A program made the position numbers and the translations under genes. From Diplodia intermedia (Eukaryota > Ascomycota > Dothideomycetes > Botryosphaeriales > Botryosphaeriaceae), in NCBI GenBank assembly GCA_021495925.1, contig JAKEKT010000033.1, forward strand, positions 248,001 to 312,000: DNA of 64,000 nt. The letters run 5' to 3'. Positions 11,480-22,001 of this stretch are shown here, one piece after another. The notes beneath the pieces were generated by a model. The model saw only the letters and a program-made list of their open reading frames with translations. It was not told the origin of the DNA and ran no database searches. The stretch's first letter is position 1, and each line of letters opens with the position of its first letter.

Positions 11480-12335
11480 CGCGGTTTAAGGTAATGGAAT
11501 CTGGACCATGTGACCGTCTTTGACAATTTCGGTCGCTCGCTCCATGACCCAAACAATTCCCCGACTGTTCAAACATCTACTTCAAGCTTTCGAGTCTTTT
11601 GGTGTTGTATTCGTGTGTGTAAAGCGAGCACGGATCTTTCGGCTCTAGTTGCTTTCAGGATTCATGTCTCTATCTTCTCGGAGACTGCAGGTACTACCGT
11701 TGCGGCATCCTCCGCGAAAATCTATGGAACAAGCCGCATCCTCAACCTCGCTCTTCTCGTAGAAGTAGTGGCCAGTGTATTCTATAAAGCCCACCCCCTC
11801 TTTTCGCTTCTCGTCTCGGAATGCACCATTCTCTTACTATAATATTGAACTGTTTACAAAAGAAAGCACCTAGGCTGCTCAGCATACTTTTTGCAATTAT
11901 CACACCTATAAGAGCCGGAGAGACTCGTATCTGTATCACATCACGTAAAACTCAGCATAAAAGCCTGCGCACTACTGGGTCCGATGCGTTAATACAAACC
12001 CTGCTGGGAATCCTTCTTTCCTGTCGGAGCCGTGATCGCTTAGCAATGTGTTAAACTGCAAAAAGCATAGCCGCTGCACTTGATGCAGTGCGCGGTAGAC
12101 ATTCCTTATATTGTAACATAATGTCATGTTTCATGTATGTTTCTAAACACACCTCTCTGGTTCATTTATCGGGTGGAATAGATGGCGTTCTAGCCCCACC
12201 CAATGTTATGTACAAGGTATAATTCTTTTGGTCTCTTCTTTAGTATAGTATTATAAACTTTAAACTATAATAAGCTTATAACTTTATATACTACAAGTCT
12301 TTTTTCTAACATCTAGTCTATCCGCTACGTCTATA

Positions 12336-12808
12336 CTATAATGTTCTACCTCCCACCCTCCAACTATTCCCAGTCACAACAACAAGAAACCGCATCACAG
12401 CAACAATCCCAGCACCTACCTCTCCGCCAACACAAACGCCTCCGGCGTCCTCCAAACGAAGCCATCCACGCCCTCCAAACCCTTCCCACCCCCGACCCAC
12501 CCGCCAAAAAAAAAATCTGACCAGCAAAAGCCCCCACGACCTCCGTCACCCTCCTGCCGTCAATGCCGCTCAACTGCGTCGCCGCCGCACTGCCGTTCCC
12601 CTCCCCCAGTTCATCAACCAACAGCGGGATAAAATCGCTGTAATCCAGATGCGCCGTCCCGTTCACCTTGCACGTCGCGCAGCCACCCGGTCTGATTCGC
12701 ATCCAACGTCGCCGACGTGGTATCCGCGCCGGGGCCGCCGGCATCATCCATCCCGTGGAAGAGCGCGCGCCGAGCCGAGCCGGGGTTGGGCGTTGGGCGT
12801 TGGATCAA
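12336..12808 (-). CDS. Unassigned open frames, doubtful
   Basis: Two overlapping minus frames of 64 and 127 residues occur here. One contains NGTAHLDYSDFIPLLVDELG, which looks like protein, followed by a low-complexity WR/C-rich tail that does not. No start with a plausible leader and no family could be identified. It may be an eroded exon. Confidence 0.15.
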
Positions 12809-13307
12809 TGGCGGTTTGTGTGGTTGAGGACGACGTGCTGGGTGATACGGGCCTGTCGGTTCCCATAGCGATACGGCATTGATGAGCTGCGGAAACTGTG
12901 CGAAGAGGAAAAAAAAGTGGGTGCATGTTGATGGTGTGTGTTGTTTCGTTCATGTTCTCGCGGTCTCTTTGTCCTTAAGTACCTACGGCGTACCGAGCTG
13001 CATTCACGTCAGCGGTGAGAAGTTGGATGATCGTGTTGAATCATTCTGAGTTGCACACACGAAATTCCATCAGCTTTGGGGCTAAGTCTCAGGCTAAACC
13101 CTGAGTACATCCGCGTCCCGTTATACCTTTTCTACTTTGTTTGTCTGCCTTTAGAACCATCATTCTTCGCCATAAACCCCCCATATAGGTAATCACCGAA
13201 GACTCAAAGTCTTCAGCTAATCATCAAGGAAGGCACTGTTCTCTTCGTAATAACTTTGTACATAAAGAAAGTAAGGAAAAACCGTAAGGACCCGAGCATG
13301 GATAGCT

Positions 13308-14329
13308 CTACGACGACGGGAACTGATCAACCTCGAACTTGATATCCCCGTTCCAAGTGATACTTTTTTCAGATGAGGTAAAGCCAAAGGAAGTGGCGCC
13401 CGAAAGGCTCAAGCTGTCGCCGAAGCTCTCGTCGGCGGCGCTGAGGGTGATGGTCACGTTCGACCAGGCTATAGAACGAGTGATCGGTGGACATGTATGC
13501 GTGATGCTACGGTAGATGAACGAAGTGAACATACCGTAACCTCCTAGCTTCCGCATTGGCGGCCCTAGCAGCACTCGTTGGTCGCAATCACCCACTTGGG
13601 GTTCCTGTCCATATTGCCCGGCTCGAGTCAACACCGGGTCATAAACGGCTGGGGCGGAAGCTTACTATCCGTCAGCTACGAGAGACTTTTTCGTTCACAT
13701 ATACATTCTGTGTGGTCGTTCCGGATGAAAAGGTAGTTAATGTGGCTCTATCAGATCAATTTCGCTAGGATCGTACTCTCAAAGTCGATTTCAGCGCCGT
13801 TGGCAACCGAGACATTAGGCTGCCCTTCCTGAACAGCTCTCTGTTTGTTAGCCTGAGAAGCTGCCAATGGTAGAAGTAGCGACTCACACGGCAAGAGTGT
13901 GTTGGCAGCGACTCACCAGGCGTCATTATCTGCAGGACAGCCTCTATACGTGGACCATCAATGGGTTAAGTTTTAGATGGATTGCATGACTAACACGTTT
14001 GAGTTCTTCGGCGCCCAGTTCAGCAGCGGCTGCGGAAGGGGAGAGCTATCATCTCTCTGGGATGCTGAGAAGCTTAAGCTCTGTCAGAAGGACTGCAGAG
14101 TCCCGTTTGGACGCTCAAAGTACGCACCGATCCAGATACTCAACCAGGCGTCGCTCTGAGTGGAATCGGTAGACACGGCGGGCGGGACCAGAGAGTAGGT
14201 AGCCTTCTTAATGTAGGTCTCGCTACTCGTTGGGTCCATGTAGATTGTGTCACCGAAGTGCCATTCGGTATCTGCTGCGACTCCCAAGGCGAGAGCCAGC
14301 ACAGCAAGGATGGATGGAACGGAACGCAT
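13308..14329 (-). CDS. Secreted fungal protein, multi-exon, probably decaying
   Basis: The start MRSVPSILAVLALALGVAADT at 14329 gives a clear signal peptide, followed by TEWHFGDTIYMDPTSSETYI and a WLSIWIG block. This is the layout of a family of secreted fungal beta-sandwich proteins of unknown function. Later exons are recognisable: one with LLNWAPKNS, one with GCPADNDAW (donor gtgagt), one with VQEGQPNVSVANGAEIDFE after acceptor gctaacaaacag, and a last exon from about 13469 ending FEVDQFPSS at 13308. In the segment coding NPKWVIATNECC, two TAG codons lie in frame within 24 bases (13542-13568), both explainable as CAG to TAG. Either an intron is misread or the gene has been inactivated by RIP-like mutation. 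Function unknown. Confidence 0.5.
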
Positions 14330-14394
14330 TCTCGCTTTTGCTCTTCTTTCCAAGGTCCAGTGGTGTGAGGTGGTAGAGAGGGTTATCGAACACT

Positions 14395-14974
14395 CGATAA
14401 AAAAAAATAATGCCCCTTCGAAGCCGTAGCCGCCTATTAAAAATTGTATAGAGAAATTAGATAAATTTTTATAAAGGCTTTTAAAATATTTCTTAATAGA
14501 AATTTAGTATTATATAACGCGTTTTATATTTATAAAAAATAATAAAGAATAATAAAAATAACACGTAAACATATAAAGAATATTTATTTATTTATTTATC
14601 TGTATATGAATTACTATTAACTTAGTAAGAAGCAAAGGGATAGATTTCGAATTTGAGGCGGTAAGAGTAGTATTACCGTACCCGAAAGAACGGGCTACGC
14701 TCGAGCCAGTTCTAGCGGGGAACGGGGTACCGGATCCCCCACGCATAGTAGCGGAAACACGATGCTGTGGAGTACACGAATCGTTGGTTAATACGTAACA
14801 TAAACTCTCGACGCGAGACCAAAGCGAGTGCGTGTTCACATCGCCAATCAGTGGACAAAAGAATACATAAATAATACTCGTTGGAAAGTCGATATTACCC
14901 GCCACACCATTTTCCCCTTACTCAAACTGGCGAACTCATCAAACGCCAGCACAAATCAAAAGTTGAAGCGCAAG
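14395..14974. other. AT-rich intergenic patch upstream of the MCT transporter
   Basis: From about 14400 to 14640 the sequence is extremely rich in A, T and TA steps, unlike its neighbours, as expected of an old RIP-degraded insert. From 14650 to 14974 it returns to normal composition and serves as the promoter/leader of the transporter gene. No coding content seen. Confidence 0.5.
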
Positions 14975-16429
14975 ATGACGGAGGAATCCAAGCAGGCGTT
15001 TGATCGCAGGTCAGATGCAGACCGGATTTCCCTGCCGCCACAGCCCGACACCAGTTCCGAGAAGGACGACAGCGTAGTTGTCGACCCCGAGACGCAGCCC
15101 GAGAGATCAGCAGCAGCATCGCCGCAAGCTCCGCTACCACCGCCCGACGGCGGCTACGGCTGGGTCTGCGTGGGGTGCGTCGTGCTCATCAACGCGCACA
15201 CCTGGGGCGTGAACTCGTCATACGGCGTCTTCCTCGCGCACTACCTCTCGACCAACGCCTTCCCGGGCGCCACGCCCCTGCAGTTCGCCTTCGTGGGCGG
15301 GCTGTCCATCTCGTGCGCCATGCTCGTGTCGCCGCTGGCCACGCTGTCGACGCGCCACTTCGGGACGCACGTCACGCTCGCGGCGGGCGTCGCGCTGCAG
15401 ACGGCGGGCCTCGTGGGGGCGTCCTTCGCGCGCGAGATGTGGCAGCTCTTCCCCAGCCAGGGCGTCGCGTTCGGGCTGGGCATGGGCTTCCTCTTCGTGG
15501 CGTCGGTCGGCATCCCGCCGCAGTGGTTCAGCAAAAGGAGGTCGCTGGCCAACGGCGTCGCCTCGTCCGGGTCCGGCTTCGGCGGCCTGGTGTACTCGCT
15601 GGCGGCCGGGGCCATGCTTAAGTCCGTCGGGCTGGCCTGGTGCTTCCGCGTGCTGGGCCTGCTGTCGTTCGGCGTCAACGCCGTGTGCTGCGCCCTGCTC
15701 CGCGACCGCAACCGGCTCGTCGGCGCCCGCCACAGGGCCCTCGAACTGCGGCTGTTCGCGCGCCCCGAGTACCTCCTGCTCAACGCGTACGGCTTCTTCT
15801 CCATGCTCGGCTACATCGCCCTGGTCTTCTCCCTGTCCAGCTACGGCAAGAGCATCGGCCTGAACGCCTCGCAGGCCGCCGTCGTCTCCGCCATCCTGAA
15901 CCTGGGCCAGGGCCTGGGCCGGCCGCCCATCGGCTACTTCTCCGACGGCGTCGGCCGCATCAACATGGCGGGGTTGACGGCCTTCCTGTCCGCGCTGTTC
16001 GCCCTGGTCATCTGGGTCTTCGCCGACGGCTACGGCGTGCTCGTCTTCTACGCGCTGGTCGGCGGCGCCGTCGCCGGCTCCTTCTGGGCCACCATCGCCC
16101 CCGTCACGGCCGAGGTCGTGGGCATGCAGGATCTCCCGTCCGCCCTGAACCTCGAGTGGCTGGTCATCGTGCTGCCGTGCACCTTTAGCGAGCCGATAGC
16201 CCTCGAGCTCGCCGGGGGCGCCGGCGGTTACAGAGCCACGGAGCTCTTCGTCGGCTTCATGTATCTTGCCGCCGCCTTGTGCATGCTTCTCCTTCGCGGC
16301 TGGAGGGTGGGCGAGCTCAACGAGATCACGAAAATGGAGGATGAGAATCTGGCTGTAGATGTTGATCTGGCTAGACTGGCAGGCAGGCAGACCATGTGGA
16401 AGCATTTCTGGAAACGGCGGAAGGTCTAG
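14975..16429 (+). CDS. MFS monocarboxylate-transporter-like permease
   Basis: A single-exon frame of 484 residues, started at ATG 14975 because the in-frame ATG at 14828 would add an atypical 49-residue leader. After an acidic, S/P-rich cytosolic N-terminus the sequence enters PPDGGYGWVCVGCVVLINAH, the signature opening of the fungal monocarboxylate-porter branch of MFS. About twelve hydrophobic segments follow, with the loop between helices 2 and 3 showing STRHFG, a central break at LRDRNRLVGARHRALELRL, and helix 8 with GLGRPPIGYFSDGVGR. Homologues move small carboxylates or secreted metabolites across the plasma membrane; the substrate cannot be read from sequence. Codons are strongly GC-biased at third positions, so long shadow frames exist on the other strand. 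Confidence 0.9.
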   Translation: MTEESKQAFDRRSDADRISLPPQPDTSSEKDDSVVVDPETQPERSAAASPQAPLPPPDGGYGWVCVGCVVLINAHTWGVNSSYGVFLAHYLSTNAFPGATPLQFAFVGGLSISCAMLVSPLATLSTRHFGTHVTLAAGVALQTAGLVGASFAREMWQLFPSQGVAFGLGMGFLFVASVGIPPQWFSKRRSLANGVASSGSGFGGLVYSLAAGAMLKSVGLAWCFRVLGLLSFGVNAVCCALLRDRNRLVGARHRALELRLFARPEYLLLNAYGFFSMLGYIALVFSLSSYGKSIGLNASQAAVVSAILNLGQGLGRPPIGYFSDGVGRINMAGLTAFLSALFALVIWVFADGYGVLVFYALVGGAVAGSFWATIAPVTAEVVGMQDLPSALNLEWLVIVLPCTFSEPIALELAGGAGGYRATELFVGFMYLAAALCMLLLRGWRVGELNEITKMEDENLAVDVDLARLAGRQTMWKHFWKRRKV

Positions 16430-16506
16430 TCGGAAAGATTCATATCATTCGTTATATATGGGGGCATTCAACATCCCTCGGCAATGAATAGAGTGGTTCT
16501 CGGCTA

Positions 16507-17626
16507 CTATTTGACAGACCAGGAAGAAAAGGAAAGTTGGGAAAGAGGCTGGAGCTCAGAGTGATCGGGGATGAAGAGGGTATGTGTTGGGCGGACGCCC
16601 CTGCTGCCACCTGTGGGAAAGGAGTCGGACATGATCGAAGTAGGATCGAACATTGGCCCATCGTCGTAGTACTCCAGAATCTCACCGACGACGGACGGTC
16701 TCGACGAAGATGCGAGAACGGTGAAGATGCCAGCTTCTGAGGCAATTTCTGCTGCACGCAGTTTGGTCGCCATTCCACCAGTCCCATTCGCCGAGCCGGG
16801 GCCGAGGTTGGACGAGTCAACTGGATAGCTCCGTCAACAGGCATATAGACAGCGAATGGAGCTCGACTTACTGCGGTTCTTGAGCGAACTGATGGACGTG
16901 ACGAAATGGATTCTCGAAGCGTTGACATCGTATTTCGGATTGCTTTCGTAGAGCGAGTCCACATCCGTGAGCAGGAAGAGATAGGAAGCGCGAATCATAG
17001 CCGCCGTAATGGCTCCGAGGGTATCGTTGTCTCCTATCTGGATTTCCTACATCAAGCAGCGTTTTAGCAGCCAGCTCGGCGTGTCGGCCTCGTGGCCTTA
17101 CCTTGGTCGACACCGTGTCGTTTTCGTTGACAATGGGCACAACGCCGAGGGATAGCAGCTCATTCAGTGTTCGAACGGCATTTTGATAGCGTTCAGGCTA
17201 TGGGGTGTTAGCCCTGAACACTTCACACGCATCTTGGAACGTACCGATGAGATATCGTCATGCGTGAGCAGAACCTGAGCCACAGTGATTCCCATCTGGG
17301 CGAATACTTTCGACCACATTAAGATCATCTCCGCCTGCCCAACGGCCGATAGTGCCTAGAAGCCCGAGCAGTGAGTTTTTGAATCAAAAGACGAATGACG
17401 GACAATTTACCTGCTTCCCAGATAGGTTATCCGGTCGCGATGCAAAGCCCATCCGCTGCAGTCCAAACCCAACAGCTCCAGAGCTCACAAGGATTACTCT
17501 GCAACCAGAATCACGCAGAGCAGCGACAGCAGATGCTACATCTTGCAGAAGCGAGTACCGTAAATTGTGAGTGATCTCATCAATGATGGAAGAAGTGCCC
17601 AGTTTTATAACGACCGTACGAGACAT
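16507..17626 (-). CDS. Glutamate 5-kinase lacking the PUA domain
   Basis: Five exons (17411-17626, 17245-17355, 17102-17197, 16872-17046, 16507-16820) join in frame to 303 residues. The kinase fold is complete: MSRTVVIKLGTSSI (phosphate loop), VILVSSGAVGFGLQRMG, LSAVGQAEMILMW, VVPIVNENDTVS, EIQIGDNDTLGAITA and NGTGGMATKLRAAEIA. It would phosphorylate glutamate in the first step of proline synthesis. Fungal Pro1-type enzymes are usually well over 400 residues with a C-terminal PUA domain. Here the frame stops soon after HTLFIPDHSELQ, just where the linker to PUA begins, with no PUA coding sequence seen downstream. It may be a second, divergent paralogue or a truncated copy; the kinase core shows no lesion. 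Confidence 0.85.
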
Positions 17627-18387
17627 GTTGGTTGCAATGGGCGAATAACGTTGAAAGCTCAAGAAACTAAGACCGCAACGCCCTCTTTTTAAATACATTT
17701 TACTCCTTGCCACGCGTATATCGTTCGTCCCTGAGGACTTTTGCAAAATGAGACTACCAAGGCATCAGGAGTCGGCATAGGGCCGGTGATCCTCCGCCTC
17801 TTGCCGTGCACAGTTCAGCTTACACCAACCCTTCCATCCCGCGCAAAGAGTGGGGTGGAAGGATTGGTGGGTAATTCTCGTGTCTTGGAAGATGGACTTG
17901 GCCCTACGGGAGTATGGTAGTGATCCACAGCAAATGAGTCTACGTATTACGAAGCAATTCTGCCATACGGAGCCGCTTTGACGTGTAGGCTAAGGCGCCC
18001 ATCACGCCTTGCGGGGTCGACGAATATGGACGTTGTTCTATCAGCAGGGATCCCGCATGAACTCCGAAACTCCATACCGCACACCCGGTCGGGATTTTGT
18101 TGGTTCGCCAATGTGAAACACCCCACAAGGCGAGTGTCGAAGCTCATGCGGGGCTGCGGGGCTGTGGGGCCGCTTGCGGTACCAGGAACGTGGTCCGGGG
18201 GGCTGTGCGTGTCGGCCCGGCGAGAGCTGTGGCTTGACTCGCAGATTTTCTCGTCAAGCAGGGCAGTGTCGTGGAGAGGTCCGTTAGTGGTATAAATAAG
18301 CCTGTCATTCCGGTCATGACAGCATCAAAGCGCTTCTTTGAGCCTTTTATTCCACCCGAACCCCTGTCCAGAAACAATCACGACATC
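17627..18387. promoter_or_regulatory. Divergent promoter region, glutamate kinase / GFA gene
   Basis: This 0.76 kb lies between two divergently transcribed genes and holds no supported coding frame. A TATA-like run (gtggtataaataag, about 18288-18301) is placed about 90 bp before the GFA gene ATG. Confidence 0.45.
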
Positions 18388-18859
18388 ATGGCGCTTGAAG
18401 GTAGCTGCTGCTGCGGTGCGGTCGGCATCAAGTCCACCGGCGAAATCCAGGCCAAGGTGTGTATATACGAGATGAATGGTGCAATACTCTTGGGCGGCGG
18501 CTAACACGACACAGGCCCTCTGCCACTGTCTCGACTGCCGCAAAATCACCGGCTCCACCTACTCCACCAACATCATCGTTGCGGGCAATGGCTTCTCCGT
18601 GACGAGGGGCACGCCCAAGCAGTTCTCCAAGACGGCCGACAGCGGCAAGACCATCACGTCCAACTTCTGCGGCGACTGCGGCTCGACGCTCTGGCGCCAG
18701 AGCGAGGCTTTTGGTGACGCCAGAATCATCAAGGCTGGCACGCTGGACACCCCCGGCGCTGTCGATGAGGTCGCGAAGCCGGCGGCTGAGCTGTTCACCA
18801 CTCAGCGGGTTCCCTGGGTGTCGGCCATTGCCGGCGCCGAGCAAAAGGTGGCCCAGTGA
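18388..18859 (+). CDS. GFA/CENP-V family zinc protein (glutathione-dependent formaldehyde-activating-like)
   Basis: Two exons, 18388-18456 and 18515-18859, are separated by an intron with gtgtgt donor, ctaacac branch and acacag acceptor, giving 137 residues. The zinc-binding cysteines of the family are all present: GSCCCGAV near the N-terminus, ALCHCLDCRKITGS after the intron and NFCGDCGSTLW near residue 90. Family members coordinate zinc and some act on S-hydroxymethylglutathione; most fungal members are uncharacterised small cytosolic proteins. Length is typical and no defect is seen. A TATA-like element lies upstream. Confidence 0.9.
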
Positions 18860-19276
18860 ATCTCAGGGGTTGGACTCGGGGACACTGGCAGACAATCTGA
18901 ACCATATTGATGAATTTGAGACAATGTGATTGCTACGTATACGCATGCTTCCAGAACTATGTGACAAAGTGACCACTGCGTGGCATGTCCCGATACTGTA
19001 CGTCGGGTAGGTGCCTTGTGATGTCAATCAATCAGCATTGGCCTGTAGAACATGATTCATTTCTGCCTGTTGACTCGCCTGCGGCTCGGCGCGGGATGTC
19101 GCGAGCGGAAATTGATGCTATTTTGCGGATGGTAGTAATGCCATAGCTAGCCCGTTCATGCCTCCCCACCTCTTGAATCAGACTCGATTTCGCCACTAGC
19201 CATCATTACTGCTCACAGATGTGTCTCTATGAAAGTATCCTTGCATTTTTGAAGATCAAACTCCACATTTAACGTG
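18860..19276. other. Intergenic, nothing recognised
   Basis: This 3' flank of the GFA gene has no supported frames or repeats up to the MITE-like element. Confidence 0.4.
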
Positions 19277-19598
19277 TTTCACCGGGTTATGGGACACACA
19301 GGGTTATGGGACGCCAACAAGAGAGCCAGATTGAGTCGCTTACTATTAACATCCGAAGAAAATCCAAGATTCAGACCACAGCATATGGTTGGCTGTCCCA
19401 TAACTCGGTGTCCAATAACCTGGTGTGACCCACAACCCGGTGTGTCCCATAACCTGGGATGTACCATAACCCGGTGTGTCCCATAACCCGGGGTGTCCCA
19501 TAACCCGGGGTGTCCAATAACCCGGGATGTACCATAACTCGGTGTGTCCCATAACCCGGGATGTACCATAACTCGGTGTGTCCCATAACCCGGTGAAA
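19277..19598. mobile_element. MITE-like element with perfect terminal inverted repeats
   Basis: The 322 bp segment begins with TTTCACCGGGTTATGG and ends with its exact complement; the match covers 23 bases at each end (19277-19299 and 19576-19598). Outside the ends the bases GTG occur on both sides (19274-19276 and 19599-19601), which could be a 3 bp target duplication. A second inverted copy of the core lies at 19300-19312. The right two-thirds is filled with 12 direct copies of the same motif. No transposase frame is present, so it is non-autonomous. Subterminal repeats next to inverted ends are typical of DNA transposons, but the superfamily cannot be decided from this sequence. Confidence 0.65.
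19395..19594. repeat. 12-copy tandem minisatellite, 15-19 bp units
   Basis: Twelve imperfect copies of TGTCCCATAACCCGG occur head to tail, with variants such as TGTACCATAACTCGG alternating in the right half. They lie inside the MITE-like element, in the orientation of its right terminus. There are no unique spacers between copies, so it is not CRISPR-like. Confidence 0.85.
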
Positions 19599-19896
19599 GT
19601 GGTTACATAGGCCTTTCGACGTGAGAGCTTGCAGATCACCGAACAATGGAATCAAGCTGCAAACGCTGCCCGAAAGACTGATCAGACAACCACTGAGGCA
19701 GAAACGAATAGTTCAATGAGAATAGGCGCTCAATTTGATCAACATAGTTCTGTCTCTACCCACACCAGCAACTCCCAATCCCAAACCCCACCCACGAAAA
19801 AGAGAGTGTTCCCATCCTTTACGAGCGAGCGTATAGCGACGGCGGCCGACAGCAGGCAGGCACACCAAGTTTCCCGGATCCCCCTCATCATGTCAC
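19599..19896. other. Short intergenic spacer before the second P450
   Basis: No gene or repeat seen; 3' flank of the P450. Confidence 0.35.
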
Positions 19897-22001
19897 TCAG
19901 GTGTCCTTGGACGCGATCCAGGCCTGCAGGGCGTCGGGGTCGCGGCAGTGGAACTTGATGCCGGCGGACCACGGGATGGCCTGGGCCTCGGTGGGGGTGG
20001 CGGTGTCGGCCAGCGCGTCCATCTCGAGCGAGCACTCGCGCGCCGCGCGGAACGGCGGGAAGACGTGCTTCTTCTGCTCCTCGCCCAGCGGCTGGCGCTC
20101 CCAGGTGAAGAAGTGCAGCAGCAGCACGAGCGTCGAGTAGAGGCCGCGGTTGGCCACTGAGTAAAAAACAGTCGGTCAGCGTTCATCGGTCTGGGATGTT
20201 TTGTTTGTCATCAAGAAAGGAGGACTTACTGTCGATGCCCGGGCACACGCGGCGGCCGGCGCCGTAGGTCAGGTGCGTCACGCCGAGCTTGTCGCCGCCC
20301 TCGACCATCAGGTCGGTGCGGCCCTTGCGGCCGTTCAGCCAGCGCTCGGGAAGGTACTCTTCCGGGCGGTCGAAGGCGACGGGGTCGCGGTTGCCGGCCA
20401 TCAGGTTCATGATGACGAGCTGGAAGGTCAGCCGTTTGTCTCGGGGGGATGCGGAAAGGTTGCTCGGAAACAACATACCATGCCTCGGGGGATCTCGTGG
20501 CCGTCGTAGCTGGCGCCGTCGAGAGTCTCGCGCGGGAAGCCGAGACGCACGGGCGTGTAGATGCGAGAGCCTTCGGTGTGCAGAGCCTTGACGTACTCGA
20601 CGCGGTCATACTCGTGGGGTCGGGGTGCCTCGCCGTTGTACACTTCGCGGATGGCCTCGTAGCCGTTCTGCTGCAGGTCTGGCCTGTTGGCAAGGTAGCC
20701 GATGATCCAAGTGAGCGAGTAGCCAAGGTTGACGCCGGCAGCAACTGTTGAAGAGCGGTCAGTTTCAGTCTAGTAAAGGACAGGGGCTGAGGACGCACTG
20801 CCGGTGTAGGAAGCCAGGAGAATCTCCTCGTCTTTCAGGAGACCCTGACGGATGATATTGCCCAGGATGGAGGGGGTCTGGTCGCCGGCTTCGACGCGGG
20901 CCCGGAGGCCGTCGAGCATCTTGTTGATATAGACCTGCTGTTTCCTGCGGTACTCGCGGGCCTTTTCCTCCTTCTCGTCAACGGTCCAGTCCTTGATACC
21001 CAGAAGCTTGCCGGCTACGTAGCGAAGCCAGCTGGCGCCGCGCATGATGGGGATGTAGTCACGAGCGGGCGAGCCAACGGTACGTTGGCGGACTGAGTCG
21101 GAGCGTGAGTCCAGGCCATTCAATCAAGTCATGGGCATGCTTACAGATGTTTGTTTCGTTCTCGGCGAGCATTCCCACCATGTCGTCGTCGAGCGGGGTT
21201 CCCATGAGCTGCTCGGAGACCTGGCCAGTGCCGAAACGGTGGAGCTTCTCGGCCATGTCCACAGAAGGACCCTTGCTGATCTCGAAGATGTCGCCAAACA
21301 GCTTCTTAAGCTTGGGGTGGATGACGGGCGTATAGACAGGCAGGAGACGAGGAGCAATCTGGGCAGAGAGCGCCTTGCGAGTGCGAGCGAGGCGGTCGCT
21401 GAAGGGCGAGGCTGCAGAAGGTCAGTCGTGTGCAAGATGAAGGAGATTCAGCCAAGACTTACTGCCCACGGTCCAGATACCAGAAGACGCGAAATCGTTG
21501 TGGAAGAGCTTGAAGGTGGGGCGCGACTGGTACGCGGGACCCTGCTTGACAACCGTTTGGGCGAGAGCCTTGTGGCTACTAATGAAGACGGCTTCACGTT
21601 GACCAAGTGATACGCGGATCACATCGCCGTACTTGCCGGTCCACTCGTTGATTTTCTGGACGTGGCCGCCGCTTAACTAATGGGAGTGGTTAGATGAGAG
21701 CGGAACAGGGTCGGATACAACTCACTTCCAAAAGGTTTCCGAGAATGGGAAGACCGGGAGGGCCAGGAAGCGTGACTGAATGAGGAGCACCGCCGAGCAG
21801 GCCATCAAAGAACCAGAGAATTCGGAGGAGGATCTGGCGTCCAGCTTGGAAGCCACTCATCAGGATAGCAGTGACGGCAACGGCAGCGGACGCATGGAGA
21901 ACGCCCAGAGCGCGAGCGCCATGCACAAACTCCTGGGTGACCTCGGCGCCGGCCGCACCCGTGGCGTTGAAGGCAGTGGAGGAATTGAAGAAGGTGCTCA
22001 T
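19897..22001 (-). CDS. Cytochrome P450 with atypical I-helix
   Basis: Start ATG at 22001 (MSTFFNSSTAFN), stop at 19897, with about seven exons. There is a hydrophobic N-terminal segment, then TLPGPPGLPILGNLLE, VIRVSLGQREAVFISS, the ExxR region HTEGSRIYTPVRLG, the PERW block YLPERWLNG and the haem loop YGAGRRVCPGIDS with the cysteine ligand. The last exon carries LVLLLHFFTWERQP and ends in a long tail. It resembles fungal P450s labelled phenylacetate-hydroxylase-like, but the subfamily is uncertain. The central I-helix reads AAGVNLGYSLTW, where the usual acid-threonine pair for O2 activation is replaced by N and G. This suggests altered chemistry or reduced activity. Otherwise the gene looks intact. 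Confidence 0.85.

Larger units (their letters stand above)
10131..13307. other. Gene-poor 3.2 kb region with small unassigned open frames
   Basis: The stretch upstream of the P450 holds only short open frames of doubtful coding value, listed separately. From about 12050 to 12350 the sequence is AT-rich with many TA steps, resembling a small RIP-degraded relic. No transposon ends or RNA genes were recognised. Confidence 0.4.

Noticed and set aside
15218..16405. 395-codon minus-strand open frame
   Set aside because: Antisense shadow of the MCT-like transporter; composition dominated by A, E, Q and R from GC-biased third codon positions.
19395..19594. CRISPR-like spaced repeat
   Set aside because: Repeats are contiguous without unique spacers and lie inside an inverted-repeat element of a eukaryotic genome.
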